From the NCBI RefSeq assembly GCF_009737085.1, contig NZ_WOVL01000003.1, forward strand, positions 124,001 to 188,000: DNA of 64,000 nt, written 5' to 3'. Each line of letters starts with the position of its first letter. Positions within the stretch are counted from its first letter, which is position 1. This document shows positions 17,551-26,519 of the stretch, piece after piece. The notes below the pieces were generated by a model. It saw only the letters and a program-made list of their open reading frames with translations, was not told the DNA's origin and searched no databases. Made by a program: the position numbers and the translations under genes. Origin of the DNA: Paenibacillus sp. NEAU-GSW1 (lineage in GTDB: Bacteria > Bacillota > Bacilli > Paenibacillales > Paenibacillaceae).

Positions 17551-18444
17551 ATGGCACAAGGCTCTGCTATGCGCTACAGAGTGAAGCGAACGTATAACAA
17601 TCACGCCTACCGTTTCATGCAAAAGCTTGGCTGCAAACCGAATGACCGGCTGCACTTTCTACTTATACGCGATGACAAAAAAACGCCTCGCCGCTTTAGC
17701 GCTTCCGCCGATGTTCCGGCGATGCCGCTGCATAAACCTTTTCACTCGTTGGAAAGACTCGTTCCCCGAATGACGCTTTTTTCCAAGAAAAACAAGCTGA
17801 TCAACGCTCTCGTCAAAAACCGGAAAGGGTATGCCGTTTTTATGGAGATCAACGCTCGGGAAACGACAAAAGGCCCGTTCCAAGCAATCCGGGCACAGTT
17901 CATCGACGTCGATCTGAATAAAGTAGCTTTCACCGCACAGGCGAAAGAACACATTCAGCAGCATTTAAAAACGATCATGGCCGATCCGTCAGAGCAGTTT
18001 CAGTCTATTGAAATTACACAGATCAAAAACGGCCAATATCGCCTTCTGGCGCAGCGAACCGCACAGCGGGTAGCCGCATTAAAGAAGCAGTTTATGAACA
18101 AACATCGGAGCAGCCTCAAGGACACCATGATCATTGAAACGAAAAACGGCTTTCACGTTTACTGGGTCATCCAAGGCGGATCTATCGAAAAATTCGTTCC
18201 GATCCAAAAAGCGCTTGCCCGTAAATTCAGCTCCGACCCGCTCATCACCAACCTGTCCAGAGTAATGCGCATTCCGGGCTTCTACCATATGAAAAATGCG
18301 GATAGCCCTTATTTGGTAAGGGTTAAGCAATGGGGACGTGAGAAGCCGTTTACGCAAGAGGAAATTGTGGAATCCCTCGGTTTAAAGCCAGTGCTGGCGT
18401 CAGAAAAAGGACGAAAGCGCAAGGTTCGTGCGCGCCGCCGTTAA
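17551..18444 (+). CDS. RepB-like primase domain protein
   Basis: A 297-residue basic protein with the hallmarks of plasmid/phage RepB-type primases of the archaeo-eukaryotic primase fold. FIDVDLNK gives the metal-binding DxD near ~125, IETKNGFHVYWVI gives the sxH-like motif near ~200, and LSRVMRIPGFYHMK follows near ~240. It ends in a KGRKRKVRARRR tail, likely for DNA binding. The ATG at 17551 follows AAGGAG at about 11 bp; the open frame extends 47 codons upstream without a ribosome site. Family members normally start replication of mobile elements, yet no replicon genes surround it, so it may be a stranded plasmid or phage gene. Confidence 0.75.
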   Translation: MAQGSAMRYRVKRTYNNHAYRFMQKLGCKPNDRLHFLLIRDDKKTPRRFSASADVPAMPLHKPFHSLERLVPRMTLFSKKNKLINALVKNRKGYAVFMEINARETTKGPFQAIRAQFIDVDLNKVAFTAQAKEHIQQHLKTIMADPSEQFQSIEITQIKNGQYRLLAQRTAQRVAALKKQFMNKHRSSLKDTMIIETKNGFHVYWVIQGGSIEKFVPIQKALARKFSSDPLITNLSRVMRIPGFYHMKNADSPYLVRVKQWGREKPFTQEEIVESLGLKPVLASEKGRKRKVRARRR

Positions 18445-18457
18445 TGCATGAAAAAGA

Positions 18458-18499
18458 GGTTTCCCATTAGCCAGCCACTTGGATGACGAATGGGAAACC
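18458..18499. terminator. Convergent terminator after primase and TPR genes
   Basis: The 11-bp inverted repeat GGTTTCCCATT / AATGGGAAACC has a 20-base loop and lies between the converging primase gene and the end of the biosynthetic operon. It is preceded by AAAAAG (a T run on the minus strand), so it best terminates the operon. Confidence 0.75.
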
Positions 18500-18517
18500 C
18501 CGTGAAACTCGCTATGA

Positions 18518-19303
18518 TTATGCGCCTAGCCTATCCAGCTGTTCACTGGCTTCCGTATGATCCGGATCTTGCTTAAGCGCATTTTCATAGGCTTGTGCGG
18601 CTTGCTCAGGTTCCCCATTTTTTTCATAGGCTTGACCCAGGCTGTAATAGATATCCGCATCTTCCATTCCATTTTCAATGCAGTAAGTAAAATCCTCTAT
18701 CGCCTTTTCCACGTCGCCGCCAAATTCGGCAGGCGCGTTCAAATAACGGTTTCCGCGCACCATATGAACAAGCGCGGAGTCAGGTTCCAACGTTACAGCC
18801 ATATCCAGCGCTTCTTCCATTAGCCGATTATATTTCAGCTTTTGAAACAGGCCGACTTCGTCGATGATGCTTCCATAGCATGCAGCGAGCCATGCGTATG
18901 CTTCTGCGTTCTCGGGCTCCTGCTCCGTAATCTTCAGAAGAATAGGCACTGCTTGTCCATACTCCTCTTGCCCCATCAATTCAAGAGCTGAGGTCAAATC
19001 ATCTGTTTCCTGAGGCGCACTGTCTTCTTCAAGCGGCTCAGGCGGAGCATCTGTCCGAGCCTCTTCATCATCACCTTTATCGGGTTGATCCTGATTTTGA
19101 CCTTGTTCCTGATCCTGGCTTTGATCTCGCGGCTGCGCGTCCTTTTCTTCAGGCGCTGCTGTATAAACACTCTCGCCGCTGTTTGCCGTTACTGTACTAT
19201 TGCTTGTAAAAAGGCCGGAATAACTGAGTAAAATAAATATGGCCGCAATAACGGCAGCACCTGCCAATATCCAGACAAATAAAAAATTACTGCGCTTGTA
19301 CAT
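18518..19303 (-). CDS. Membrane-anchored TPR protein (end of biosynthetic operon)
   Basis: A 261-residue protein with an N-terminal membrane anchor (~8-30), an acidic low-complexity linker rich in D, E, Q and P (~45-100) and three or four TPRs (~105-260). The TPR part is homologous to the 169-residue TPR protein at 23729-24238 and to the C terminus of the ligase fusion at 31134-32867; all share PxEFGGD. GGGAG lies before the ATG, 16 bp from the previous gene. TPRs mediate protein binding, so it may hold the pathway enzymes at the membrane near the exporter. That role is inferred. Confidence 0.82.
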   Translation of the reverse strand: MYKRSNFLFVWILAGAAVIAAIFILLSYSGLFTSNSTVTANSGESVYTAAPEEKDAQPRDQSQDQEQGQNQDQPDKGDDEEARTDAPPEPLEEDSAPQETDDLTSALELMGQEEYGQAVPILLKITEQEPENAEAYAWLAACYGSIIDEVGLFQKLKYNRLMEEALDMAVTLEPDSALVHMVRGNRYLNAPAEFGGDVEKAIEDFTYCIENGMEDADIYYSLGQAYEKNGEPEQAAQAYENALKQDPDHTEASEQLDRLGA

Positions 19304-19319
19304 TATGCCGTACTCCCTT

Positions 19320-19865
19320 TCAAATGCTCAAATGCTTAACGGGTACGTCGATTTGAAACATAGCTGGATTAAAATACTCGATCAGATGAATGCCTACTGA
19401 ACTAAAGCCGTCAAAATGTATCGTATATTCCTTATAAGGAATCATACCTTTTTCATCAAAAGACAAGGTCATGCTTTCCCCAAACAAATTAATGATTTCC
19501 TCATTCCGCCTCCATCCAGACTCTCGAATATGTCTCGAACAACTTAGACCTAAAGTTCGAATAACTTTGCCTATACCTTCTTTCTTGTGCAGCAGTTTGG
19601 AATACAACTCTAACGGGATCGCATCCGGGTACACCAGAGCTATATTGTGCGAAATCGTCGTTTTGCTCTTCTCGGCAATCAGTACCGATTCTCTCACAAT
19701 AATGGCTCTCTCATCATTAGCGGAGTTATCTTTCAATTTCTGTTCAATCACGATAGGGTGCAAACAATCATTTACGACCGTTTCCAAAAAATCCGTCGTT
19801 CGGTTATCTGAATGCAGCAGCAACTTGATGATGGTTTTTTTCATTCTCTCCAGCTCTCTCGTCAC
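19320..19865 (-). CDS. Probable chorismate pyruvate-lyase family protein (UbiC/DUF98-like)
   Basis: A 181-residue protein whose pattern fits the chorismate-lyase fold: a strand with RAIIVRESVLI, then PLELYSKLLHKKEGIGKVIR (the family's helix before 'PlG..L'), and near the end GIHLIEYFNPAMF. Family members convert chorismate to 4-hydroxybenzoate plus pyruvate, which would give this cluster a second aromatic unit. The start is a GTG overlapping the ligase stop (GTGA), with GGGAG upstream. Similarity was judged by eye and is distant. The alternative is a related UTRA-fold protein of unknown function. Confidence 0.6.
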   Translation of the reverse strand: MTRELERMKKTIIKLLLHSDNRTTDFLETVVNDCLHPIVIEQKLKDNSANDERAIIVRESVLIAEKSKTTISHNIALVYPDAIPLELYSKLLHKKEGIGKVIRTLGLSCSRHIRESGWRRNEEIINLFGESMTLSFDEKGMIPYKEYTIHFDGFSSVGIHLIEYFNPAMFQIDVPVKHLSI

Positions 19866-21388
19866 GTTGCTTTCACTCCCTCTTTAATCAACATCCGTTG
19901 AAGATATGCCGTGTTCATTTTCCCCGCTTCATTCAAAGGCATTTGCTCCACGAGCACAAATTGGTCCGGAATCTTAAATGAAGACAATCGGTCACGGCAA
20001 TATTGAAATAAATCATCCGCAAGTCCAGCTCTGGCATTCAAATCCAAGCCCCTGACAGGCTGAACGAAAGCAACCGGACTTTGCAAGCCATATTCATTGA
20101 TACTGCGCACGACGGCAACCTGCTCGATACTTCCGTGATTTCGCAGCACATTCTCCACTTCAGCCAAGTGGAACATATACCCGGCGCGATTGATCGATTG
20201 ATCCATTCTGCCTTCAATATACAAATATCCGTCCGCATCTACGTAGCCAATATCCCCTGTGCGGAAATATCCGTCTGTAAAGGAGGCTTTGTTTAAAGTG
20301 TCATCCTTGAAATAGCGGTCCATCACAAAACTCGATGAAACACAAATTTCTCCTTTCTCTCCTATTGGCCGTTCATTAAGTTCCTCATCGACAATTCGAA
20401 TTTTAACAAAGAAGGATGGACGGCCTACCGATCCCTCTTTGTGCACCCATTGCGAATGCTCAATCATTGAAATTGCGCCAACTTCACTCAACCCGTATAA
20501 ATTAGTTAGCCGGATGCTTGAGGAGAACTTGCGTAATCTCGCCCTGACATTGGGGTGAAGGCTCGTTCCCGTGGACACCCATTCCTTCATGCTATTCGGG
20601 AAAGCGAGTTCTTCTGCCTCCATCCAATTAACTAAAGCCAGAAGATCATAGGGGGAGGAAATAATTTGACTCACATTATACTTCTCAATCAGGCGATAGA
20701 TAGATTGGGACGCAGCGTCAGCGCATACAATAATCGTTTTGCCTTCCTGAAGCATAAAGCACAGTGAACTAAAATGCGCTCTGAAGAAGAGCGGCCTTGC
20801 CAAGAAATAGGCCGACGGCCGTTGCAGCGAATAGCTGCTCATAGCCACATTGAGTTTTGATTTGCTGATTGTAATTCCCTTCGGCTTGCCGGTACTGCCC
20901 GAGGTAAAGAAAGTTAACCACTGTTGAGCTTGCTCTGAATCCGTATTAGAGGCGGCATACATAGTCGGATCGCTCTCATCATGAGCCGCTTGAATAGGTT
21001 CTTTGTATACGAAATGTGGAGATTTGCCGGCGCTTTTACCACAATGCCCCTCGAGCTGAGAAAACTTTCGCTCCGTTAAAACATAATCAACCTGTATCTC
21101 CTGACACAGCTTCGATACTTCATCATTTGAAAGTCCAGTATTCATAAACACAATAGCGGACCCCATCCGCACTAGAGCGATTGCAGCTGCTATAAACGCA
21201 GTATCGTTCTCCATAAAGATAAGAACTTGGTTTGAGGCGGATACGCCTCTCTCCCTCAAATAATGCGTCCAGAAGTTGATCGTTTCGTTCAGCTCTTTAT
21301 AAGTCAATTCACTAGTAGGGCTAGCTACTGCCATTCGATCAGGGCTATGCTCCGCATACCATTCAATGGCATTACTCACAAGCTGCAT
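19862..21388 (-). CDS. ANL-family acyl-CoA/AMP ligase
   Basis: A 508-residue adenylate-forming enzyme with the P-loop FFTSGSTGKPKGITIS, NLYGLSEVG, the ATP-ribose motif YFRTGDIGYVD, hinge GRMDQSINRAG and the C-terminal catalytic Lys in NEAGKMNTAYL. It would activate a carboxylic acid as acyl-AMP, then thioester or amide. Its place next to the chorismate-lyase-like gene suggests 4-hydroxybenzoate as a substrate (inference). The ATG at 21388 follows GGAGG at 8 bp; the ATG at 21403 lies upstream of that site. It is clearly different from the four PaaK-like enzymes of the operon. Confidence 0.88.
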   Translation of the reverse strand: MQLVSNAIEWYAEHSPDRMAVASPTSELTYKELNETINFWTHYLRERGVSASNQVLIFMENDTAFIAAAIALVRMGSAIVFMNTGLSNDEVSKLCQEIQVDYVLTERKFSQLEGHCGKSAGKSPHFVYKEPIQAAHDESDPTMYAASNTDSEQAQQWLTFFTSGSTGKPKGITISKSKLNVAMSSYSLQRPSAYFLARPLFFRAHFSSLCFMLQEGKTIIVCADAASQSIYRLIEKYNVSQIISSPYDLLALVNWMEAEELAFPNSMKEWVSTGTSLHPNVRARLRKFSSSIRLTNLYGLSEVGAISMIEHSQWVHKEGSVGRPSFFVKIRIVDEELNERPIGEKGEICVSSSFVMDRYFKDDTLNKASFTDGYFRTGDIGYVDADGYLYIEGRMDQSINRAGYMFHLAEVENVLRNHGSIEQVAVVRSINEYGLQSPVAFVQPVRGLDLNARAGLADDLFQYCRDRLSSFKIPDQFVLVEQMPLNEAGKMNTAYLQRMLIKEGVKAT

Positions 21389-21414
21389 GAAACGATCCTC
21401 CATTTATGTTTATT

Positions 21415-22767
21415 CTAATCATCAAAGCGCATCCGCCAGATCGAAACGAGGATGAATATGAATCCGAAGGCAAATAGCGCAGCTACATTGCCTAACACAT
21501 CTGTAGCCCCCATGCCGCGCACCAATAAATCCTGATAGCCCGACAATGCCCATGCATGCGGCGTAACGAGCGCAATTTTCTGCATAATGTCAGGCATAAT
21601 GAATAATGGCACCATTGTTCCGCCCAGTGCAGCAAGTGTAAGAACAATAAGCATAGAGAAGCCGGTTACTTGCGACTCCGTACGCACAATCGAAGCAATC
21701 AGCATCCCTAAAGTTGTGCTGGCCCACACCATGCTTAAGGAAATCAATAGCAAACCAATTACCGAGCTTCCTAAAGACATGCCGAAAGCAAAATGACCGA
21801 AACAGAACATCACCATCGTTTGCAGGATGCCTATAAAATAGTTCGGCAGCATTTTACCTATAAAAAGCTGAAGTCTATTGATTGGAGCAGATAGTATTCT
21901 GCGGAATGTGCCTTCGTTTCTTTCATGAATAAAGGATCTGCCCGCAAACATGACCGTAAAGAAAGCGAACATGACCGTATAGCCGGGAACGTTCTGTTGA
22001 AAAGCGTCCGGCTGCGGCACTTTTTCGATATTATCAAAAGTAGAATTCACTTTAATGCTCGGCTCCGACATCGAACTGGATGCCTTCTCTGTCAGATCGG
22101 CCTTTATCGCCTCATAATCGACCGTATCCTGATTGCCGGTATCGGTTGTGGAAGCCGGCACATCAATGGGAATCTGCGCTTGCTTAGCGATTTTTTCGAT
22201 CTCTTCCTTCAATCTATTATCATAGACGGTTCGCATCTCATCGAGCTTGGAGTCAAATGTGGTCTGAATCCCCTTTACCTGTTCATCTACCAGATTCGAA
22301 ATGGTAAATTGCACAGAAAAGGTTTGCGATACGCCTTCAATTGCCTTGCTTACGACAGAAGTCGTACTCGCTTGAGCAGGGTCTTCATAGCTTATAAGAG
22401 CTACCTCGTCACCCAGCAGTACTTTTTCGCCAAATTGATCTGGTATAAATAAGGCCATCGCATATTTCCCGTTTTTCACCAGCTCTTTTGCCTTGGACTC
22501 TGTCAGTTTGGATTCATTCGTTTCGGTTATAATATCCAGTCCCTTTACACTGCGAAGCGACTCTATAAACATAACGGATTCACCGCTTCCATCAAGGTTA
22601 ACAACCGGGATGCTTACGCCCTTATCGGAGTCGGGGGCATAAACCGCGCCTAGCGCAAAGCTCATCACGCTAATAAACATGATCGGCAATATAAAAAGCA
22701 CGATAATTGCGCCTTTATCTTTCAATAGCACTATGAGGTCCTTCTTTAAGATAGGTATGAATTTCAA
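21415..22767 (-). CDS. ABC-2 type exporter permease
   Basis: A 450-residue permease. The first membrane segment (~17-38) is followed by a long extracytoplasmic domain (~40-250) and five C-terminal segments (~255-440), the YhgE/DrrB-like architecture. Its ATPase is encoded immediately upstream. The TTG at 22767 follows GAGGAG at 8 bp. Within the biosynthetic operon it most likely exports the product or gives self-protection. Confidence 0.88.
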   Translation of the reverse strand: MKFIPILKKDLIVLLKDKGAIIVLFILPIMFISVMSFALGAVYAPDSDKGVSIPVVNLDGSGESVMFIESLRSVKGLDIITETNESKLTESKAKELVKNGKYAMALFIPDQFGEKVLLGDEVALISYEDPAQASTTSVVSKAIEGVSQTFSVQFTISNLVDEQVKGIQTTFDSKLDEMRTVYDNRLKEEIEKIAKQAQIPIDVPASTTDTGNQDTVDYEAIKADLTEKASSSMSEPSIKVNSTFDNIEKVPQPDAFQQNVPGYTVMFAFFTVMFAGRSFIHERNEGTFRRILSAPINRLQLFIGKMLPNYFIGILQTMVMFCFGHFAFGMSLGSSVIGLLLISLSMVWASTTLGMLIASIVRTESQVTGFSMLIVLTLAALGGTMVPLFIMPDIMQKIALVTPHAWALSGYQDLLVRGMGATDVLGNVAALFAFGFIFILVSIWRMRFDD

Positions 22768-22796
22768 TGTTTTCTCTCCTCGCAACAAGTCGTTAA

Positions 22797-23732
22797 TTAA
22801 TCTCTTAGCTCTTTACCAGTAAGATGCAGAAACAGCGTTTCTAAGGTTGGTGGCTTCATATGCATACCGGTAACCTGAATTGAGCATTGTTTAAGATGCT
22901 GCACGATTGTGCCTATCGCTTCCTGTGCATCATCAACAACGATAGATAATTTATTATTAGACCCTTGCGCTGAAACCACATGACTCAAACCTTGTACTGC
23001 CTCAATAGCCGCAGTCGCAGCCTCCGCTTGAAGAGTTAGCTCCAGAATGCCGCCATGCACTTTCGCAATAAGCTCTTCTGTCGTGCCGTATTCGATTACG
23101 CGTCCATTATCAACGATGGCTATCCGGTCGCATAATAGAGTTGCTTCTTCCATGTAATGCGTCGTATAAACGATCGTCATCCCTTGTTCCTTCAAATGCT
23201 GAATTAATTCATAAATTCGATTGCGAGACTGCGGATCGATGCCAACCGTCGGCTCATCCATAAAAACAACATCCGGATCGTGAAGCAACGCGGCAGCAAT
23301 ATTAATTCTTCTCTTCATCCCGCCCGAATAATTTTTAATAGGATCTTTGGCGCGATCCTTCAATCCGACAAGATCCAAAATCCAATCGACCTTTTGTTTC
23401 AGTTCCTTGCGCTTCAGTCCGTATATTGCGCCAAAAAATTTCAGATTGTCATTTGCGCTAAGCACGGAATATAAGGAAATATCTTGCGGCACCACGCCTA
23501 CCATGGACTTTACGCGAAAAGCTTCCTTATTGGCATCTATGCCGTTTACGAGAATCGTGCCGCCACTCACATCCAGCTGGGCGCTCATCATGGAGATTGT
23601 CGTCGTTTTGCCTGCTCCGTTAGGGCCGAGCAAGCCAAACACTTCTCCTTTTTTCACTTCAAAGCTTAAACCGTCTACCACGACTCTCTCGTCATACTGC
23701 TTCTTGACGTTCTTGACCTCTATTAAATTCAT
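22797..23732 (-). CDS. ABC-2 exporter ATP-binding protein
   Basis: A 311-residue DrrA-type ATPase with Walker A GPNGAGKTT, Q-loop VVPQDISLY, signature YSGGMKRR, Walker B VVFMDEPTVGID and switch His TTHYMEEA, plus the C-terminal extension typical of drug exporters. Its ATG overlaps the stop of the TPR gene (ATGA), and AAAGGAG precedes it. It partners with the permease downstream. Confidence 0.94.
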   Translation of the reverse strand: MNLIEVKNVKKQYDERVVVDGLSFEVKKGEVFGLLGPNGAGKTTTISMMSAQLDVSGGTILVNGIDANKEAFRVKSMVGVVPQDISLYSVLSANDNLKFFGAIYGLKRKELKQKVDWILDLVGLKDRAKDPIKNYSGGMKRRINIAAALLHDPDVVFMDEPTVGIDPQSRNRIYELIQHLKEQGMTIVYTTHYMEEATLLCDRIAIVDNGRVIEYGTTEELIAKVHGGILELTLQAEAATAAIEAVQGLSHVVSAQGSNNKLSIVVDDAQEAIGTIVQHLKQCSIQVTGMHMKPPTLETLFLHLTGKELRD

Positions 23733-24238
23733 AAGGTCGCTCCTTTATGAATAAATTCTAGTTGTTGCCGAGCTTCGGCATGGTTGGGATTGTATTGCAG
23801 CGCTTCGATAAAAGCAGCCTCCGCTTTCTCCTTAAGCTCAGTAGCTAGATAAGCAAGACCAAGTCCATAATACGCTTCACTGTCTTTCTCTCCGTTAGCG
23901 ATAGCATATTCAAGCTCTTTAGCCGCTTCTTCCGGATCACCGCCGAACTCTTTAGGCGTGTGAAGCAATCTCAAGCCGTTCACCTTTCTGGCCAGTGTAA
24001 GCTCAGCATCCAGCTCTAATGCTGTAGCTACCTCTTTCTCGAAGTCCGGCAATAGCATGACCTTCTCCAACAGGCTTCCATTCTCCAGCAGACGTCCATA
24101 TGCAGCAGCCAGCCACGCATGCGCCTCGGCATTATTCGGTTCTTGATCCGTCAAGGACTGAAAGAAATCGCGGGCCAGTTCATATTCTTCCCTCTTTAAG
24201 TGCAGCATGCCTGGATAGAATTTATTGTCCTCAACCAT
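23729..24238 (-). CDS. Cytoplasmic TPR protein
   Basis: A 169-residue protein made almost wholly of TPR helices, without signal or anchor. Aligned by eye with the TPR regions at 18518-19303 and at the end of 31134-32867, it shares AEAHAWLAAAYGR, TPKEFGGD and the last repeat AFIEALQYNPNHAEA. AGGAG precedes the ATG. It lies between a PaaK-like ligase and the exporter ATPase, so a scaffolding role in the pathway is plausible but unproven. Confidence 0.82.
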   Translation of the reverse strand: MVEDNKFYPGMLHLKREEYELARDFFQSLTDQEPNNAEAHAWLAAAYGRLLENGSLLEKVMLLPDFEKEVATALELDAELTLARKVNGLRLLHTPKEFGGDPEEAAKELEYAIANGEKDSEAYYGLGLAYLATELKEKAEAAFIEALQYNPNHAEARQQLEFIHKGATL

Positions 24239-24262
24239 TCCACGACACTCCTATGATCTCGA

Positions 24263-25621
24263 TTATTTGCTAAAATGTACTCGGCTTGCTTTTCCGTATG
24301 TTCTTGGAATATCGCGAACAACTTCTACTGAGCAATCAATGCCTACACGTTCATTCATATGATCCTCTATCTTCTTTATAAGCTCCGCATCGCTAATATT
24401 CTCGTTGACTCGTTCCACTTCAATAATGAGCTGTTCATCGGAAGTCACTTTGAAATGGTACCAGAGGCTGATGTCTTCAATTTCCAACAGGAAGGTTTCC
24501 AAGAAGAACGGGGAACATTCCTCTCCCTGTAAATAGAGCTGGTTTTCCATCCTTCCCCGCAAATGGAGAATTTCCATCGAATTCCCGCATTTACAAGCCG
24601 CTTTCTGCAAATAGCCTACATCCCCGGAGCGATAACGCAGCATAGGCATGCCTTCCCGTAAAAGTGTCGTCACTACAATTTCGCCTATTTCATCATGCTC
24701 CAGCACTTCGCCTGTAGCCGGATCAATAATTTCGACCATGACATGGCCTTGAGCTACATGATATCCGCTATGCTCCTTACACTCGATTCCGATAACCCCG
24801 CATTCGGTAGAGCCGTAAAAGAACGATACTTCACAGCCCCATAGCCGCTCTAATCGCTGGCGGAACGTATCCGAGCATCCCTCTCCCGTCAATACGATCC
24901 GCTTCAGTCCAATATCCCGCTTGAGGTCGATCCCGAGTTTTCCGCTTTCTTCCGCCAACAGGGCCGCGTAGGAAGGAGTCGTCGCCATTACGGTCGCATG
25001 GCATTCCCTCATTAACTCCAGCGACTTGTCTACGGGGGCCATATAACCGCCTTTGCCGAGCGATAAGATCATCGACCCAAACGCAAACTGATACAGCCTT
25101 TGAAAACCTAGGCCAGGGAGAGCGAATTCATAAGGAAGCGCGACGGCTATTATATCTTCCTCTCTCTCTGGAAAAAGCTTTTCGTATTTCGGCAAAATCT
25201 CATATACAAATTGATCATTTAAAGTGAATAAGGTGTAGATTGGCTTTCCTGTCGTGCCAGAAGTAACATGGACTTGTCCGATATCCTTCTGTTCGCTGGA
25301 CAACAGCTTCTTCAAGTCTCCCCGAATGACATCCTTATGCAACAGCGGAGCAAACGCCAAATGCTCTAAGCTCTCGAGTTTGGGCTCTATAAATCCGGCC
25401 TGGACAAGCTCGTTGCGATAGTATGCATTGTTATTCCATATATGACTTAACGTAAGATTCAGAGCTTTCAGCTGATACTGCCGAATGTCCGATTTGGCAA
25501 GGGTCTCAAACATTCGTTCTTTTTCATCCAGCTCGGCGAAAAAATCGATTAAGGGCTGAAACACGTTGTCCTCGTTATCAACGGTCAGCATAATTCTCCG
25601 GGCTTGTTTTTTCGTTGCCAT
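24263..25621 (-). CDS. PaaK-like adenylate-forming enzyme 1
   Basis: A 452-residue phenylacetate-CoA-ligase-type enzyme with P-loop TSGTTGKPIYT, FYGSTECG, TTLLREGMPMLRYRSGD and LHLRGRMENQ. CKCGN gives the Cys pair often seen before this last motif in the family. It is closely similar to the enzyme at 29771-31129 (same length; shared TPSYAALLAEE and the LTGEGCS loop). It would activate an aryl acid as acyl-AMP and thioester; 3,4-AHBA or 4-hydroxybenzoate are candidates from context. It lies 33 bp after the aldolase gene. Confidence 0.88.
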   Translation of the reverse strand: MATKKQARRIMLTVDNEDNVFQPLIDFFAELDEKERMFETLAKSDIRQYQLKALNLTLSHIWNNNAYYRNELVQAGFIEPKLESLEHLAFAPLLHKDVIRGDLKKLLSSEQKDIGQVHVTSGTTGKPIYTLFTLNDQFVYEILPKYEKLFPEREEDIIAVALPYEFALPGLGFQRLYQFAFGSMILSLGKGGYMAPVDKSLELMRECHATVMATTPSYAALLAEESGKLGIDLKRDIGLKRIVLTGEGCSDTFRQRLERLWGCEVSFFYGSTECGVIGIECKEHSGYHVAQGHVMVEIIDPATGEVLEHDEIGEIVVTTLLREGMPMLRYRSGDVGYLQKAACKCGNSMEILHLRGRMENQLYLQGEECSPFFLETFLLEIEDISLWYHFKVTSDEQLIIEVERVNENISDAELIKKIEDHMNERVGIDCSVEVVRDIPRTYGKASRVHFSK

Positions 25622-25653
25622 ATTTTCAACACCATCCTTTAAAGAGACGCTTA

Positions 25654-26481
25654 CTAAATAACACTTAATTCTTTAAATGTGGGTTGCGTATAGATCATCA
25701 TCGCTTCCTCTGGAGCAGCCCCCGCATGAACGAGTGCATGAAGAGCTCTGCACATCGCCCTTGGATCGCGGTCCTCAAATACGTTTCTGCCCATGCAAAT
25801 GCCTCTGGCCCCGTCCTGAAGAGCTTGATAAATACTGGACAGCATGCCCAGCTTGTCATTGCTTTGCTCCCCGCCAGCCAATAAGACCGGAATTGGATAG
25901 GCTTGGATTAATTCACTTGTATATTCCGGATCGCTGCACATGGGAACTTTCACCAGATCAGCACCCAGTTCTCCAGCAATTCTCACGGCATGCGCCAGCT
26001 TCTTCCACGACCGTGTTTGCTTGCCGGACTCCTCGTATATGTTAAACATCGCCAGCAAAGGCAGTCCCCATTGATAAGCCTCCTCGCTAACGCGGCCAAG
26101 CTCCTTCAGCATTTCAGCTTCGTTCGGAACGCCAAGATTAATATGCATAGAAATGCCTGTAACGCCTATGCGCAGCCCATGCCGAATGGTCGATACCGTT
26201 TGTTTAAAAGATGGCTGGCCGGAAAGCGAAGTGGAAGCGGATAAATGCAGCAGATACTCTACATTTTTAGCCTCTCTTCCGCTGTCTACCGCCCATTGGA
26301 TGACACCTTTATGCGCGACGACTCCTTGCAATTGGAACTGCGCAGCCAAGGATACAATCTCAGGAACTTTTTTCAGGCCAAAGGTTGGACCTGTCGTTGT
26401 GCCGTGATCTAAAGGCAATAAAATCGAGCGGTCCGATACGGAATGAAACAATCGATGAAACCGTAATGTTTTTTGATCCAT
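25654..26481 (-). CDS. GriI-like aldolase (2-amino-3,7-dideoxyheptulosonate synthase family)
   Basis: A 275-residue class I aldolase of the ADH-synthase/LacD-FbaB family. The N terminus has ILLPLDHGTTTGP, the Schiff-base Lys is probably in ADLVKVPMCSDPE (~175), and the phosphate-binding end is VLLAGGEQ and GARGICMGRNVFE. In the grixazone pathway of Streptomyces griseus, GriI joins aspartate-4-semialdehyde with dihydroxyacetone phosphate as the first step to 3,4-AHBA. The GriH-like partner is directly upstream, which makes this role much more likely than the archaeal shikimate route. GAGGGGAACGG precedes the ATG. Confidence 0.85.
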   Translation of the reverse strand: MDQKTLRFHRLFHSVSDRSILLPLDHGTTTGPTFGLKKVPEIVSLAAQFQLQGVVAHKGVIQWAVDSGREAKNVEYLLHLSASTSLSGQPSFKQTVSTIRHGLRIGVTGISMHINLGVPNEAEMLKELGRVSEEAYQWGLPLLAMFNIYEESGKQTRSWKKLAHAVRIAGELGADLVKVPMCSDPEYTSELIQAYPIPVLLAGGEQSNDKLGMLSSIYQALQDGARGICMGRNVFEDRDPRAMCRALHALVHAGAAPEEAMMIYTQPTFKELSVI

Positions 26482-26519
26482 AGTGTATACCGTTCCCCTC
26501 TTATATGGAATAAAAGCGA

